A stretch of DNA of 64,000 nucleotides from Nocardia brasiliensis NBRC 14402 (GTDB lineage Bacteria; Actinomycetota; Actinomycetes; Mycobacteriales; Mycobacteriaceae), in contig NZ_BAFT02000065.1 in NCBI RefSeq assembly GCF_000308475.2, positions 62,001 through 126,000 on the forward strand, given 5' to 3'. The notes beneath the pieces are model-generated. The model saw only the letters and a list, made by a program, of their open reading frames with translations, was not told the DNA's origin and did not search any database. A program made the translations under genes and the position numbers. Positions 16,612-25,761 of this stretch are shown in pieces (position 1 is the first letter of the stretch; the number at the start of each line of letters is the position of its first letter).

Positions 16612-17640
16612 TCACGCTCCGTCCGCGCGCGGAAGCTTGGCGACCTCGTCTACGAACATGTGGGACAACCGGCCGGTGACCTCGCGCGGGATCGTGATTC
16701 GTTCGCCCGCAGCGCGTTTGACGGCCTTCGCCAGGACTTCCTGATCGATGACGATATGGTCCAGAATGGTCTGCACCGCATGTTCGATCTTCACGTACTC
16801 CCGCGGCAGAATGGACAGCGCGCGGTAGGCCTCGAACGCCGCCGCCTGCGGGTTCAATTTGACCACCGAGGGCATTTCCCACCAGCGCTCCGGCCACGGC
16901 CCGTCGTGCGGCTGCGGTTCGACCACCGCTTTGCCCTCGTAGCGCACCATGCCCAGACGCAAGAGCTGCCAGACCGCGGCCAGGAACGGGCACGACCACC
17001 TGGTGTGCTCTTCCCCGTCCTTGTTGATCTGGGTGTTCCACAGCTCGATGTCCAGGAAGATGGTGTGCTCGCGGGACGCGAACTCCTCGGGCGTGCGGTA
17101 TTCCGCCACCTGCATCGCCTGCGCCGAATCGTGGTCGGAGGAGCGACGTCCGTTGCACAACCAACCGGACTCGACATCCGGCGGGCGCCGTCCCGTCGTC
17201 TGCTTCAACGGCTCGGCGACGACCCAGGACGCGATCATCTCGGCCAGCTCGATCTGCTGCCCGGTCATCCTGCCGTTGACATACAGCGGTGTTTCCCAGC
17301 AGCCCGCCTCGCGCGCGAGATAGTCGATGCGCAGGTCGCAGTCCGCGGCGATACCGAGCACCTTCGGCAGGATCTCACTCGGTTTGGTATTCGCGCCGAA
17401 GTAGTCGTCGATCAGGAAACACGTACTCACCCGCGCGGATTCGCCGTACTCCGCCTTGGCATCCCTGGTGTACAGATCGACCAGCCGGGCCACCTGCCGA
17501 AAATGGGCGCGGATCTTGTCCTCGCCGTTCACCAGGCTCTTCATATAGAAATGCCCGGTTTCGATGGAGAGGTGCGCGAAGTTCACGCCGGCCACCGGAA
17601 CCTGCTCGGTCGCCTCGCTGTAGACGGTGACACCGTTCAT
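16612..17640 (-). CDS. SCO2522-family protein
   Basis: A 342-residue protein of the SCO2522 family. Family blocks visible are NFAHLSIETGHFYM near residue 20 and ARVSTCFLIDDYFG near 70. The remainder is alpha/beta with several Trp-rich stretches (WNTQINKDGEEHTRW). ATG 17640 lies two bases after the SCO2523-type stop. The frame from 17769 is a shadow of the previous gene and is rejected. No catalytic motif was recognised; the conserved Asp pair in FLIDDYF could be functional but this is inference. Confidence 0.75.
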   Translation of the reverse strand: MNGVTVYSEATEQVPVAGVNFAHLSIETGHFYMKSLVNGEDKIRAHFRQVARLVDLYTRDAKAEYGESARVSTCFLIDDYFGANTKPSEILPKVLGIAADCDLRIDYLAREAGCWETPLYVNGRMTGQQIELAEMIASWVVAEPLKQTTGRRPPDVESGWLCNGRRSSDHDSAQAMQVAEYRTPEEFASREHTIFLDIELWNTQINKDGEEHTRWSCPFLAAVWQLLRLGMVRYEGKAVVEPQPHDGPWPERWWEMPSVVKLNPQAAAFEAYRALSILPREYVKIEHAVQTILDHIVIDQEVLAKAVKRAAGERITIPREVTGRLSHMFVDEVAKLPRADGA

Positions 17641-17642
17641 CG

Positions 17643-18572
17643 TCAGTAGAGCCTCTCCCACGTCGCGACGTTCATGAGGCCGTCGGCCAGTTCCTCGAAA
17701 GCCTCGACCGTGCCTTTGTTCGCGATATTGCGGTCGACGTCGGAATCGAGGATCAGCTGCTCGCGCCACTGGAGCATAGGTTCCACCGGAGTGGTGCCCA
17801 GCGTGACACTCTCGCCGAGCTGATTTCTTTGCGCCAGATATTCCAGGGCCTTGTTCTGTTCACGTAACCAGGCCCACTGGGGCCCGCGGTCCTTGTCGCC
17901 TTCACCCTCGTTCGTGTCCGGCACCGCGGTGCGGACGTAACGGACCGAGTCCAGCAGCCTGCCCGCGTCGTGCCCGCAACTCGTACCCGTCTCCAACAGG
18001 CCGTTCGGGCCGTGCACCAGCCCGTTCGCGGCCAGAATATGCTGGCGCGTCCACCGGTGGAAGACCAGCCAGCGCGACTCGACCGCCTGCAGCGGATCGG
18101 CGGCCGTGGCGCGCAACACGATCTCCAGGGCCGCCGATCGGCCCGCGCTGAGGTCCACGAATATCACATCGAATTCTTGCTGACAGATCACCATCAACTC
18201 GATGCATTTCTTCACCACCTGCTCGGTGACCGCGAATTCACCGCCCCCGCGGTCACCGGGAAACAGCGTGAGCTCGTACGGATGCCTTATGGCACGCAGG
18301 TTCTCACGATTGGTCTGCGACCGGATATCGTAGCGGACCGGCGGGTTCACCGCGCCCGTGAAATACTGGTGCAGGCCGTTACCCTCGACCACGCCGCGAT
18401 CCATCTTCTCGATTTCGAACAGCGCGCCCGAGGTGGGCGAGCCGAAATCGAAATCGAGATAGGCGACTCGGTAATCCTTCGCGCTCAGCCGATAGGCGAG
18501 ATTACAGCTGGTCACCGAGCGTCCGGTGCCGCCTTTGTCCGAGGTCGAGAAAACCAGGATGGAATCGCTCAA
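17643..18572 (-). CDS. SCO2523-family variant P-loop (ParA/MinD-like) protein
   Basis: A 309-residue ParA/MinD-like protein with a variant deviant Walker A, KGGTGRS at residues 13-19, where the usual GK is GR. Then come YLDFDFGSP (Walker A' like) and VIFVDLSAG (Walker B). The Lys to Arg change in the second Lys may alter or remove hydrolysis; the signature Lys13 is kept. The start chosen is TTG 18572, one base after the SCO2524 stop, with AGGAGAGG eight bases upstream. GTG or ATG up to 18593 are possible. It may act as a nucleotide switch of the cluster. Confidence 0.8.
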   Translation of the reverse strand: MSDSILVFSTSDKGGTGRSVTSCNLAYRLSAKDYRVAYLDFDFGSPTSGALFEIEKMDRGVVEGNGLHQYFTGAVNPPVRYDIRSQTNRENLRAIRHPYELTLFPGDRGGGEFAVTEQVVKKCIELMVICQQEFDVIFVDLSAGRSAALEIVLRATAADPLQAVESRWLVFHRWTRQHILAANGLVHGPNGLLETGTSCGHDAGRLLDSVRYVRTAVPDTNEGEGDKDRGPQWAWLREQNKALEYLAQRNQLGESVTLGTTPVEPMLQWREQLILDSDVDRNIANKGTVEAFEELADGLMNVATWERLY

Positions 18573-18573
18573 G

Positions 18574-20451
18574 CTACTCACCTCTCCTGGCATCGAGGCT
18601 GGCCACTTCCAGCGCGTCCAGCTCACGCAACGCCTGATCGCAGAGACTGAACGCCGTCGCGGGCCGCTCGTCGATCAAAACGCTTGCGCGCAAAAGGTTT
18701 TTCTCGATGTTCTCCAGTGCCCGGCGATTCGGCGTGTTGTCCTTTTCGCTGAGGTCGAGGAATCGCTGGTTGAGCAGGTGATCGGCTTCGTCGAGCAGTT
18801 CCAGCGCCCGCGTCACCGAGGTGGGGGACCGGAACGGCGGATTCTGGTACGACGCCTCGGCGACGACCAGGCACTCGATGATGCGTTCGGTGAAGTACCA
18901 GGAGGGTTCCTGTACCCGGTCCGCGATGGGCTCGACCGGCTCGCCGGTCGGCGACGGCTCGGCGAACACGCGCGCCGCGTCGTCCCACAGGCCCTTGGCC
19001 GGCCCGGCCGGAAAAGCGCGCCGCTCCAGATGATCCATGGTCGCCTGGGCCAGTTCCAGCAGTTGCCTGCGCGTCGACAGCGTGCGCGACAGCTGCGCCG
19101 CCTGCAGGATGCGCTTCAGCAGCATCGGGCCGTAGTCCGAGACCGACCAGGCCAGCACCGGTCCGTTGTCGATGGCCTCGATGCCCCGCAGGGTCAGCAG
19201 CACGCCCGGAATATGCAGGGCCCGTGCGGGATCGTGCTCGGTGAGCCTGCGGGTGATCCGGCCGCGGCGGGCCAGCTCGTCGAAAATCTTGGTGGCCCTG
19301 GTGAGGTCGTCGTCGTCGGCCTCGCGGGCGATCAGGTCCTGGATCAGCAGACCGGAGACGCAGAGACTGAAGTAGTCGGACTCCTCGCCGTCGGAGGTCC
19401 GCCAGGGAATGTCCTCGAGCGGCCAGTCGCCGTCGCCGTACCGGGCCATGGCCGACCAATACCGTTGCGCGAGATCCCAGCGCAGTTGCAGCGCGTCGGC
19501 CAGGCGCCGCTGGTCGGCATCGAGCAGATCCAGCTCGCGGGTGCGCGGCTGGGTCAAGTCGTTGATGCCGTCCAAGGCGGTGATGGTGAAGTAGAGATAG
19601 GGCTGCCCGATCGCGTAACCGTCCGATTTGGCGGTCGGTACGTCGACGAAGTCGATGACCTCGGCGCCCTGGACCACGCCCCAGCTCCAGCCGCACTCGA
19701 ACATCAGCGCGGGGCTTTCCAGGTCGGCCTGCGGGGTCTTGTTCAGCGTGACATCGCGCAGCAGCCGGCCGCGGACGCGTTCGAGCCGCCTCGCGACGCC
19801 GCTCACCACCGAATCCGGTTCCGCGCCAGTTTGATTGAACATGCTGAGCATCGCGAGACCACGCTTGGTCTCGGGATCCACCGACAGCACGACGAAACTG
19901 CGCACCAGGCCGATCATGGCGGCGGTGAGCCGCTTCCTGAGCCGTTCCTCGACCGGCTTGATCAGGATCTCCAGCCGCGGCTGATCGCCGCCACCGGTCG
20001 GATCGCGCAGGGCGCGAAGGTATTGCAGTCCGGCCAGGCAGAGCGACAGCGACATGGAATAGGAGTCGACCACGTCGACTTCTCGCTGCTTTTCGGATGC
20101 TTGCTCACCCGCGCCCGCGCGCAGGTAGCTGCCCGCGGAAAAGACCGGCTCCTCGTCGCGCTCGTAGCGGCGCAGGTAGTCGTCCAGGATCTCGACGATC
20201 TTCAGACCGATGCGGCGTTCCCGGCCGAACGGTTTGAGCGTGGCCCGCACGTCGTCGGCGATCTGGTCGGGATTGTGCAGCGCGAAGCTGGCGATCTGGG
20301 TGGCGGGGTAGAGCAGGCACAGCAGTTGTTCTGCGTCACTGATGGAGTTCGAGCCGTCCCGCCCGCCCCACACCCAGGTATCGTCTCGGTAGCAGGCCGC
20401 CAGCAGGGAACTCCATACATTCAGAATCTGCCGCCGTGGCTGGATTCTCAT
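18574..20451 (-). CDS. SCO2524-family protein
   Basis: A 625-residue, mostly helical cytosolic protein of the SCO2524 family, beginning MRIQPRRQILNVWSSL, the conserved start of this group. It contains no catalytic motif I can name; a Cys-rich helix (CLAGLQYLRAL) and TPR-like C-terminal helices are seen. It is the first gene of the run, with the 20571-20590 dyad upstream. Only one base separates its stop from the following TTG start. In Streptomyces the cluster also holds a methyltransferase (SCO2525 family), which is not present here. Confidence 0.75.
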   Translation of the reverse strand: MRIQPRRQILNVWSSLLAACYRDDTWVWGGRDGSNSISDAEQLLCLLYPATQIASFALHNPDQIADDVRATLKPFGRERRIGLKIVEILDDYLRRYERDEEPVFSAGSYLRAGAGEQASEKQREVDVVDSYSMSLSLCLAGLQYLRALRDPTGGGDQPRLEILIKPVEERLRKRLTAAMIGLVRSFVVLSVDPETKRGLAMLSMFNQTGAEPDSVVSGVARRLERVRGRLLRDVTLNKTPQADLESPALMFECGWSWGVVQGAEVIDFVDVPTAKSDGYAIGQPYLYFTITALDGINDLTQPRTRELDLLDADQRRLADALQLRWDLAQRYWSAMARYGDGDWPLEDIPWRTSDGEESDYFSLCVSGLLIQDLIAREADDDDLTRATKIFDELARRGRITRRLTEHDPARALHIPGVLLTLRGIEAIDNGPVLAWSVSDYGPMLLKRILQAAQLSRTLSTRRQLLELAQATMDHLERRAFPAGPAKGLWDDAARVFAEPSPTGEPVEPIADRVQEPSWYFTERIIECLVVAEASYQNPPFRSPTSVTRALELLDEADHLLNQRFLDLSEKDNTPNRRALENIEKNLLRASVLIDERPATAFSLCDQALRELDALEVASLDARRGE

Positions 20452-20919
20452 GGATCGCAGCCTTTCTCTCTCGCTCAGAGGACCACATCACAAGGGAGCG
20501 CCCGGCAATAGAAGCCGACCGCCCAGTCTTCTTATCTCGACTAAACATGCACTCGGACAACGCTGTTCGCGGTCAGGTGATGACCTGACCATACTTATTG
20601 TCTGTGACTGGAGCGTATCGCGTTTGTAACTCCGTAAACCCGGCAAATTTCGCCTGAAGCGCGAGCAGCCGACGACGCCCCCGGCAGGGGCGAAGCGCAT
20701 CCGCTGCAGATCGGATGCCGTCGGCCGTGCGAATCTACACCACCGCCGAGGGCGACCGCAGCCGAGTTCGGCACCGGGCGGCCCCTGCGGCGAAAGCCGG
20801 TCCGACCAGCCCGTCACCACCCGCTCGAGCTGGTGAAACCTCGGTGCAACCGGCGTGAGACGGCACTGCGGCACAGTGGTCTGTGGCGGAGACGCCGGAC
20901 GAGTCGGGAGGAGCGCGGA
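20452..20919. other. Divergent intergenic region, SCO2524 operon and monooxygenase
   Basis: A 468-bp region with no gene I can support. It separates the minus-strand SCO2524-type operon from the plus-strand monooxygenase and must hold both promoters. The clear element is the dyad at 20571-20590; next to it the local sequence is AT-rich (ATACTTATTGTC), as in a promoter. The part near 20750-20900 is GC-rich and featureless. Confidence 0.6.
20571..20590. promoter_or_regulatory. Perfect dyad operator for the SCO2521-2524 / caspase block
   Basis: GGTCAGGT (20571-20578), spacer GATG, ACCTGACC (20583-20590). On the minus strand it lies about 120 bp before the first gene (20451), just downstream of an AT-rich stretch, a normal repressor position. 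No dedicated regulator gene is next to it. Confidence 0.55.
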
Positions 20920-22455
20920 GTGCTCGAGGTCGAGGTGTTGATTGTCGGCGGCGGGCCGGTCGGGCTGACGGCCCGTGCTCTGCTGCAACGCTGGGGAGTG
21001 CGCACACTCGTGGTCGAGAAGCGCCGCGAACTCTCCCCGTTTCCCAGGTCGCGGTTGATCAACGCCCGAACGATGGAGATCTTTCGCGGGCTCGGCATCG
21101 CCGAGACCATCACCGCCCGGGCCTTCCCGCCGGAGTACGGGCGCATTCGTTTCCGGGATCGGTTGCTGGACAAGGATTTCGCCTCGGCGGCGATGGTCGG
21201 GGTGGACGCGCCGATCCCGGCGAGTCCGGTGCTCGGCGTGGTCAGTTCGCAGGATCGATTGGAGCCGACGCTGCTCGCGGCGGCGAGCACCCCGGTGCGC
21301 TTCGAGGTCGAGGCCGTCGAGCTGGCCGAAGCCGCCGACGGTGTCGTGGCGACGCTGATCGATCGGAGCAACGGGACCACGACCGAGGTCCGCGCCCGCT
21401 ATGCGATCGCTGCCGACGGCGCGAATTCCGGTGTCCGGCAAAGCCTTGCCATCGGCGTCACGGGTCCCGGGGTACTGAGCCGTGCCACCTCGGTGGTCTT
21501 CGACGCGGACCTGCCGAGCTGGCGGGCCGAACAGCCCGCGGGCGTCTACTTCACCATGCAGGGATCGTTCGCTCCGCTCTACCCCGAGGGCGGTTGGCTG
21601 TGGTTCGTGCCGACACCCGACGACGTGGCCGACGCCGACTGGTCCGCCCTGCTCGCGCACGCGCTCGGCCCGCAGGTATCGGCCCAGGTGCTTCGGGTAC
21701 AGCACTGGGAGATGAACGCCCATGTGGCCGAACGCTTCCGGGCCGGGCGCATACTGCTCGCCGGGGACGCCGCGCACGCACTGCCGATCGTCGGCGGCCT
21801 CGGCATGAACACCGGCGTCGCCGACGTGCACAACCTCTGCTGGAAGCTGGCGGGGATACTGCGCGGATGGGCGGGCCCGAAGCTGTTGGACACCTACGAG
21901 ATCGAGCGCCTGCCGGTGGCCCATCGGACCCTGCGGCAGGCCGTCGAGAACACCCGGCTCATGCTCCAGGTGCAGCACGGCCGCCCCGATCCGCGGCCCG
22001 ACAGCTCCCCGGCGAAGATCGAACTGCCTTGGTCCGAACAGTATTTCGCACAGATGGGGCTGGTACTCGGCGTCAGCTATCGCTCGGCCGCCGTGCACAC
22101 CACCGACAGCGTGGCGGAATCCACTGATATGGGCACGGAGTACGTGCCCACCGCACTGCCGGGCCATCGCATGCCGCATCTGTGGCTCGCGAACGGCCGG
22201 TCCACGCTGGACCTGCTCGGCGCCTGGTTCACGCTGCTCACGCCTGCGCCGGACGAGTGGAAGCAATCAGCGCTGCCATGGCCGCTGCGCATCGAGACCC
22301 TTGCCGGGGCGCATGCCGACCACTGGGGGCTGGGAACCGACGGCGCGCTGCTCGTCCGGCCCGACGGGCATATCGGCGCCCGGTGGGCGGCCCGGCCGGA
22401 CGCGGAATCGGCTCTCCGCGAGGTACTGACCGCGATTACCTGCGCGCAGAGTTGA
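20920..22455 (+). CDS. FAD-dependent aromatic-type monooxygenase
   Basis: A 511-residue flavoprotein of the PheA/TfdB (PHBH-like) group. The Rossmann motif is VLIVGGGPVGLTARALL at residues 5-21, the DG motif AADGANSGVR, and the GD motif RILLAGDAAHALPIVGGLGMN. A C-terminal thioredoxin-like domain completes it. It hydroxylates aromatic or polyketide-type rings using NAD(P)H and O2; the substrate is unknown. GTG 20920 has GGGAGG eight bases upstream; the frame from 20833 is too long. It is divergent from the SCO2524 operon with no visible partner. Confidence 0.88.
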   Translation: MLEVEVLIVGGGPVGLTARALLQRWGVRTLVVEKRRELSPFPRSRLINARTMEIFRGLGIAETITARAFPPEYGRIRFRDRLLDKDFASAAMVGVDAPIPASPVLGVVSSQDRLEPTLLAAASTPVRFEVEAVELAEAADGVVATLIDRSNGTTTEVRARYAIAADGANSGVRQSLAIGVTGPGVLSRATSVVFDADLPSWRAEQPAGVYFTMQGSFAPLYPEGGWLWFVPTPDDVADADWSALLAHALGPQVSAQVLRVQHWEMNAHVAERFRAGRILLAGDAAHALPIVGGLGMNTGVADVHNLCWKLAGILRGWAGPKLLDTYEIERLPVAHRTLRQAVENTRLMLQVQHGRPDPRPDSSPAKIELPWSEQYFAQMGLVLGVSYRSAAVHTTDSVAESTDMGTEYVPTALPGHRMPHLWLANGRSTLDLLGAWFTLLTPAPDEWKQSALPWPLRIETLAGAHADHWGLGTDGALLVRPDGHIGARWAARPDAESALREVLTAITCAQS

Positions 22456-22812
22456 TGCGGTCCGCGAAATCCGGCCTGCCGAATTCCGGGTGCACCGAGT
22501 GAAGCCACACCTGAACTACTGCCGCATTTCGAGAAATGATTCCGCACCGACCCGGGGATACCTCATTTATAGGGGCATTGATAGATCACGAACCAGGCCA
22601 CCAGACATGCCCATTGGCTATAAGGCCAGCTAGACCCCAGCGAACAAGATTGGTTGTCAAGGGGAATAGCGCCCGACGTGTCCGATTCCACACTGCCCGC
22701 AACCATTCCACCCAGTAACACTCGGCACCCCGGCCACGACGTCCTCGGTGACGCATGGCCCTCGGGGGGGCCTTGTCCGTCACCTTGCCGGTAATGGATT
22801 GGGGATAAGGAC
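22456..22812. other. Lower-GC intergenic stretch
   Basis: About 357 bp between the monooxygenase and the cutinase. The middle (22560-22720) is poorer in GC than the genes. I see no open frame with codon bias, no tRNA cloverleaf and no clear hairpin. It probably contains the cutinase promoter. Confidence 0.5.
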
Positions 22813-24495
22813 ATGGCTTTTCGCGAGTTCTTCGCGCGACATCGGATCGCCTCGGCGGTCGCGGCGCCGGCGGTGCTGGGCGTGGCGGCGGCGGTGGCCG
22901 CCACGTTCGCATTGACGTCGTCACCACAGACCAGGGATACGCAGCTCACGACGTCGGTGACCGAGTGTCATGACATGGTGACGGTCTCGGTGGCCGGACG
23001 CAACGACACCCCGGTGGCGGGAACCACGAAGCTGCTCCTCGGCGCGGACGGCAAGGAACTGCCCGCCGCGATGGCCGGTGACCACAACAGCGAGTGGGTC
23101 GATCCGGTGGTCAACGCGCCGAACGGACAGGTGGAGCCCGGCTCGTACGCCGCGGTCTACATCGCCTATCCGGCGAACATGGCCACCTACGAGGACGCGG
23201 TCAACGCCGGCGCCGCGAACACCGAACAGGTGATGCGCGAGATCTCGAAGGCCTGCCCGGACACCAAGTTCTCGATCGTGGGCTACAGCGAGGGCGCCGA
23301 TGTCGTGCGCCGCGTCGCCCAGAAGATCGGCCATCAGGAGGCGGGCCAGGACGGCGCGTACGGGATCGTCGATCCCGACGATGTCCTCGGCGTCGTGATC
23401 CTCGCCGACGCGGGACGCAGCGCGGGCGACGGACCTTTCCCTGGCTCGAAGGATCCGTTCGGCAACCCCGACGGCTTCGACCAGAAGTATCAGAACGGCA
23501 AGAATCCCGTACCGGGCCAAGGCGCGTTGCCCGGCACCAGCGGTGATTTCGGCAAATTGAACGGCAAGATCGCCTCGTTCTGCTCCGACGGCGACCTGAC
23601 TTGCTCTGCGCCGGAGAACATTTCGCTGTTGCAACTGGTGGTCAACGTGGGCAGGCAGATCAATGTCGACGCGCTCGAACGAGACGGGCTGACCCCGGCC
23701 ACCGGCCAGGATGTCGCCGTCGTGCTCGGCCGGATCGCGATGACCGCGTTCGCCGATATCGCCGCCAACCCGAACTGGATGAAGAGCGACGAGACCTTCC
23801 TCCAGGTGCTGTTGAAGGTGTCCGATCCCGCCTACAAGCCGGGTCAGCCGCCGGCCACGACCCCGGTGAAAGCCGATGCGATCGCGGCCGACGACATGTC
23901 GCCGCTGGCGTACCTGCCGCAGAAGATCCTGAACGAGATCATCGGTCTCATCGTGACGAACCAGAACACCATTCCGGTGGTGATGAGCGATCCGTACAAG
24001 CTCACCCTCGGGCCGAACCACACCGGCCACCACTTCGACTACTGGAAGGACGCCGATCCCGCCAACGGCAAGCCGCTGACCTCCGCCGAATACGCGGCGG
24101 CGTGGATCACCCACCTGGCCAAACAGGCGCAGGAGGGCAAGAAGATCGACAAGAACGCCAAGCCGGAACAGGCGGACGTGGAAGCGGTGTACAAGGCGGC
24201 CGCGGCCACCAGCACCAGCAAGGCCGCCCCGACCAGCACGACCGCGGCGCCGACCGGTACCAGCGCCGCGCCCACGGTCAGCACGACGCCGTCCACCACG
24301 GCGCCGACCACCACGCCGGCACCGGCCACGACCCCGCCGGTCACGACGACCACCTCGGCCCCGTCCGAGATCGCCGCGCCGATCGACACCACCAAGTCGG
24401 CCCCGTCGGCGACCAGCACCACGGAATCCGCCGCGCCCACCGCCACGAGCACCGTGGCTCCGGCCACCACGAGCACCGTGGCACCGGCCAACTGA
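22813..24495 (+). CDS. Cutinase-family secreted lipase with long Thr/Ala/Pro tail
   Basis: A 560-residue exported serine esterase of the cutinase family. A signal anchor or signal peptide (about 11-36) leads to a domain with GYSEG (Ser159), a Cys-paired CSDGDLTC block and a catalytic His in NHTGHHFDYW. The last ~95 residues are a Ser/Thr/Ala/Pro-rich, probably disordered, wall-spanning tail of imperfect repeats. Actinobacterial cutinases cleave lipids and polyesters, and similar long-tail forms are common in Nocardia. ATG 22813 follows GGGGATAAGG. A strong terminator follows. Confidence 0.87.
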   Translation: MAFREFFARHRIASAVAAPAVLGVAAAVAATFALTSSPQTRDTQLTTSVTECHDMVTVSVAGRNDTPVAGTTKLLLGADGKELPAAMAGDHNSEWVDPVVNAPNGQVEPGSYAAVYIAYPANMATYEDAVNAGAANTEQVMREISKACPDTKFSIVGYSEGADVVRRVAQKIGHQEAGQDGAYGIVDPDDVLGVVILADAGRSAGDGPFPGSKDPFGNPDGFDQKYQNGKNPVPGQGALPGTSGDFGKLNGKIASFCSDGDLTCSAPENISLLQLVVNVGRQINVDALERDGLTPATGQDVAVVLGRIAMTAFADIAANPNWMKSDETFLQVLLKVSDPAYKPGQPPATTPVKADAIAADDMSPLAYLPQKILNEIIGLIVTNQNTIPVVMSDPYKLTLGPNHTGHHFDYWKDADPANGKPLTSAEYAAAWITHLAKQAQEGKKIDKNAKPEQADVEAVYKAAAATSTSKAAPTSTTAAPTGTSAAPTVSTTPSTTAPTTTPAPATTPPVTTTTSAPSEIAAPIDTTKSAPSATSTTESAAPTATSTVAPATTSTVAPAN

Positions 24496-24510
24496 GTTCG
24501 GCTCGCACCA

Positions 24511-24550
24511 GGCGAACGGCGTCACCGGAGCACCGGTGGCGCCGTTCGCC
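24511..24550 (+). terminator. Strong hairpin terminator after the cutinase gene
   Basis: An 18-bp stem pairs 24511-24528 (GGCGAACGGCGTCACCGG) with 24533-24550, with a single T-G wobble and loop AGCA. It is followed by TTAG. The rest of the gap to 24807 holds no gene. Confidence 0.85.
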
Positions 24551-24807
24551 TTAGCCGGTACCGCTGTGCTGCAATGGAATCCACTATGACCCCGCCTGCG
24601 CCGACCGGGCATGGACCACCGCACACGGGTGGCCGAAAGACGCCGATGCCCCGATATTTCGGGGCAAGTGGCCTGGTCTGCGCATCGCGAAGTGGATCTG
24701 TCGGATGATCCGATCTCCTGTATAAGCTCGCGTTCGATCGAAAGCGAGTGCCGCATGCCAGTAATTCGAACCTGCCGGAACGTGCCGTGTCGACCGGGGG
24801 CCGGGCG

Positions 24808-25761
24808 ATGACGCAGCGCGGGTGGGCACTGTTCCTCGCGATGGGCGTGATCTGGGGCGTGCCGTACGCGATGATCCGGATCGCGGTGGACGATTTCGAT
24901 CCGGTGGTGGTGGCGTTCGGCCGCACCCTGATCGGCGCGCTGGTCCTGTTGCCGATCGCGTGGTACACCAAGGCCCTCGGCCCGGTGTTCAAGCGGTGGC
25001 GCCCGCTGCTGCTGTACACCGTGGTGGAGATCGTCGGACCGTGGCTGTTCATCGGCTTCGCCGAGACCACGCTGAACAGTTCGACCGTCGGCCTGTTGAT
25101 CGCCGCGGTCCCGCTGATCGCGGTGGTGATCGTGACCAAGCTCGGCCACGACCGGTTCGACCGGCGCCGGCTCACCGGGCTGATGGTCGGATTCGCGGGC
25201 GTGGCCGCGCTGGTCGGTCTCGACATCGATCTGTCCAACCCGGCCGCCATCGGCGCGATCGCGCTGACCACCGTCGGTTATGCGCTCGGCCCGATCGTGA
25301 TCAACCGCTCGCTGGCCGATCTGCCCCCGCTCGGCGTGGTGACCGCCTCGCTGCTGATCGCCGCCGTGGTGTACGCGCCGTTCGCGGTATTGCGCAGGCC
25401 GGCAAGCTATCCCGCCGATGCCACGCTCTCGGTGCTCGGCCTCGCGCTGGTGTGCACCGCCGCGGCGTTCCTGCTGTTCTTCGCGCTGATCTCGGAGGTC
25501 GGCCCGGCCCGCGCGACCGTGATCACCTACATCAACCCCGCGGTGGCCATCGTGCTCGGCGTGAGCGCGCTCGGCGAACCGCTGACCGCGGGCATGGCGA
25601 TCGGCTTCCCGCTGGTGATCTTGGGCTCCATCCTCGGTACCGCGCGCAGCCGGGAAGTCCACGAGGACGCGCTGACCTGCTCGCCCGCCGCCCCCGAAGC
25701 CGCCGCGCAATTGCCGGAGCGCCCGCCGGATCAGCAGCCGGATCTGTCGGTGCGCGGGTGA
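24808..25761 (+). CDS. EamA/DMT-family permease
   Basis: A 317-residue inner-membrane protein with about ten hydrophobic segments and the two EamA halves, the first starting WALFLAMGVIWGVPYAMIRIA. The family exports small metabolites; the substrate is not evident. A short Ala/Pro/Glu-rich C-terminal tail is cytosolic. ATG 24808 has CGGGGG upstream; longer in-frame starts before 24808 would add non-membrane residues. The stop is inside GTGA, overlapping the next gene by 4 bp. Confidence 0.85.
   Translation: MTQRGWALFLAMGVIWGVPYAMIRIAVDDFDPVVVAFGRTLIGALVLLPIAWYTKALGPVFKRWRPLLLYTVVEIVGPWLFIGFAETTLNSSTVGLLIAAVPLIAVVIVTKLGHDRFDRRRLTGLMVGFAGVAALVGLDIDLSNPAAIGAIALTTVGYALGPIVINRSLADLPPLGVVTASLLIAAVVYAPFAVLRRPASYPADATLSVLGLALVCTAAAFLLFFALISEVGPARATVITYINPAVAIVLGVSALGEPLTAGMAIGFPLVILGSILGTARSREVHEDALTCSPAAPEAAAQLPERPPDQQPDLSVRG

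Noticed and set aside
22620..22730. tRNA-like end (GCCCGCAACCA)
   Set aside because: No acceptor partner or cloverleaf could be drawn.
24200..24490. Repeat array in the cutinase tail as a CRISPR or VNTR
   Set aside because: It encodes a Thr/Ala/Pro tail; the repeats are imperfect and coding.
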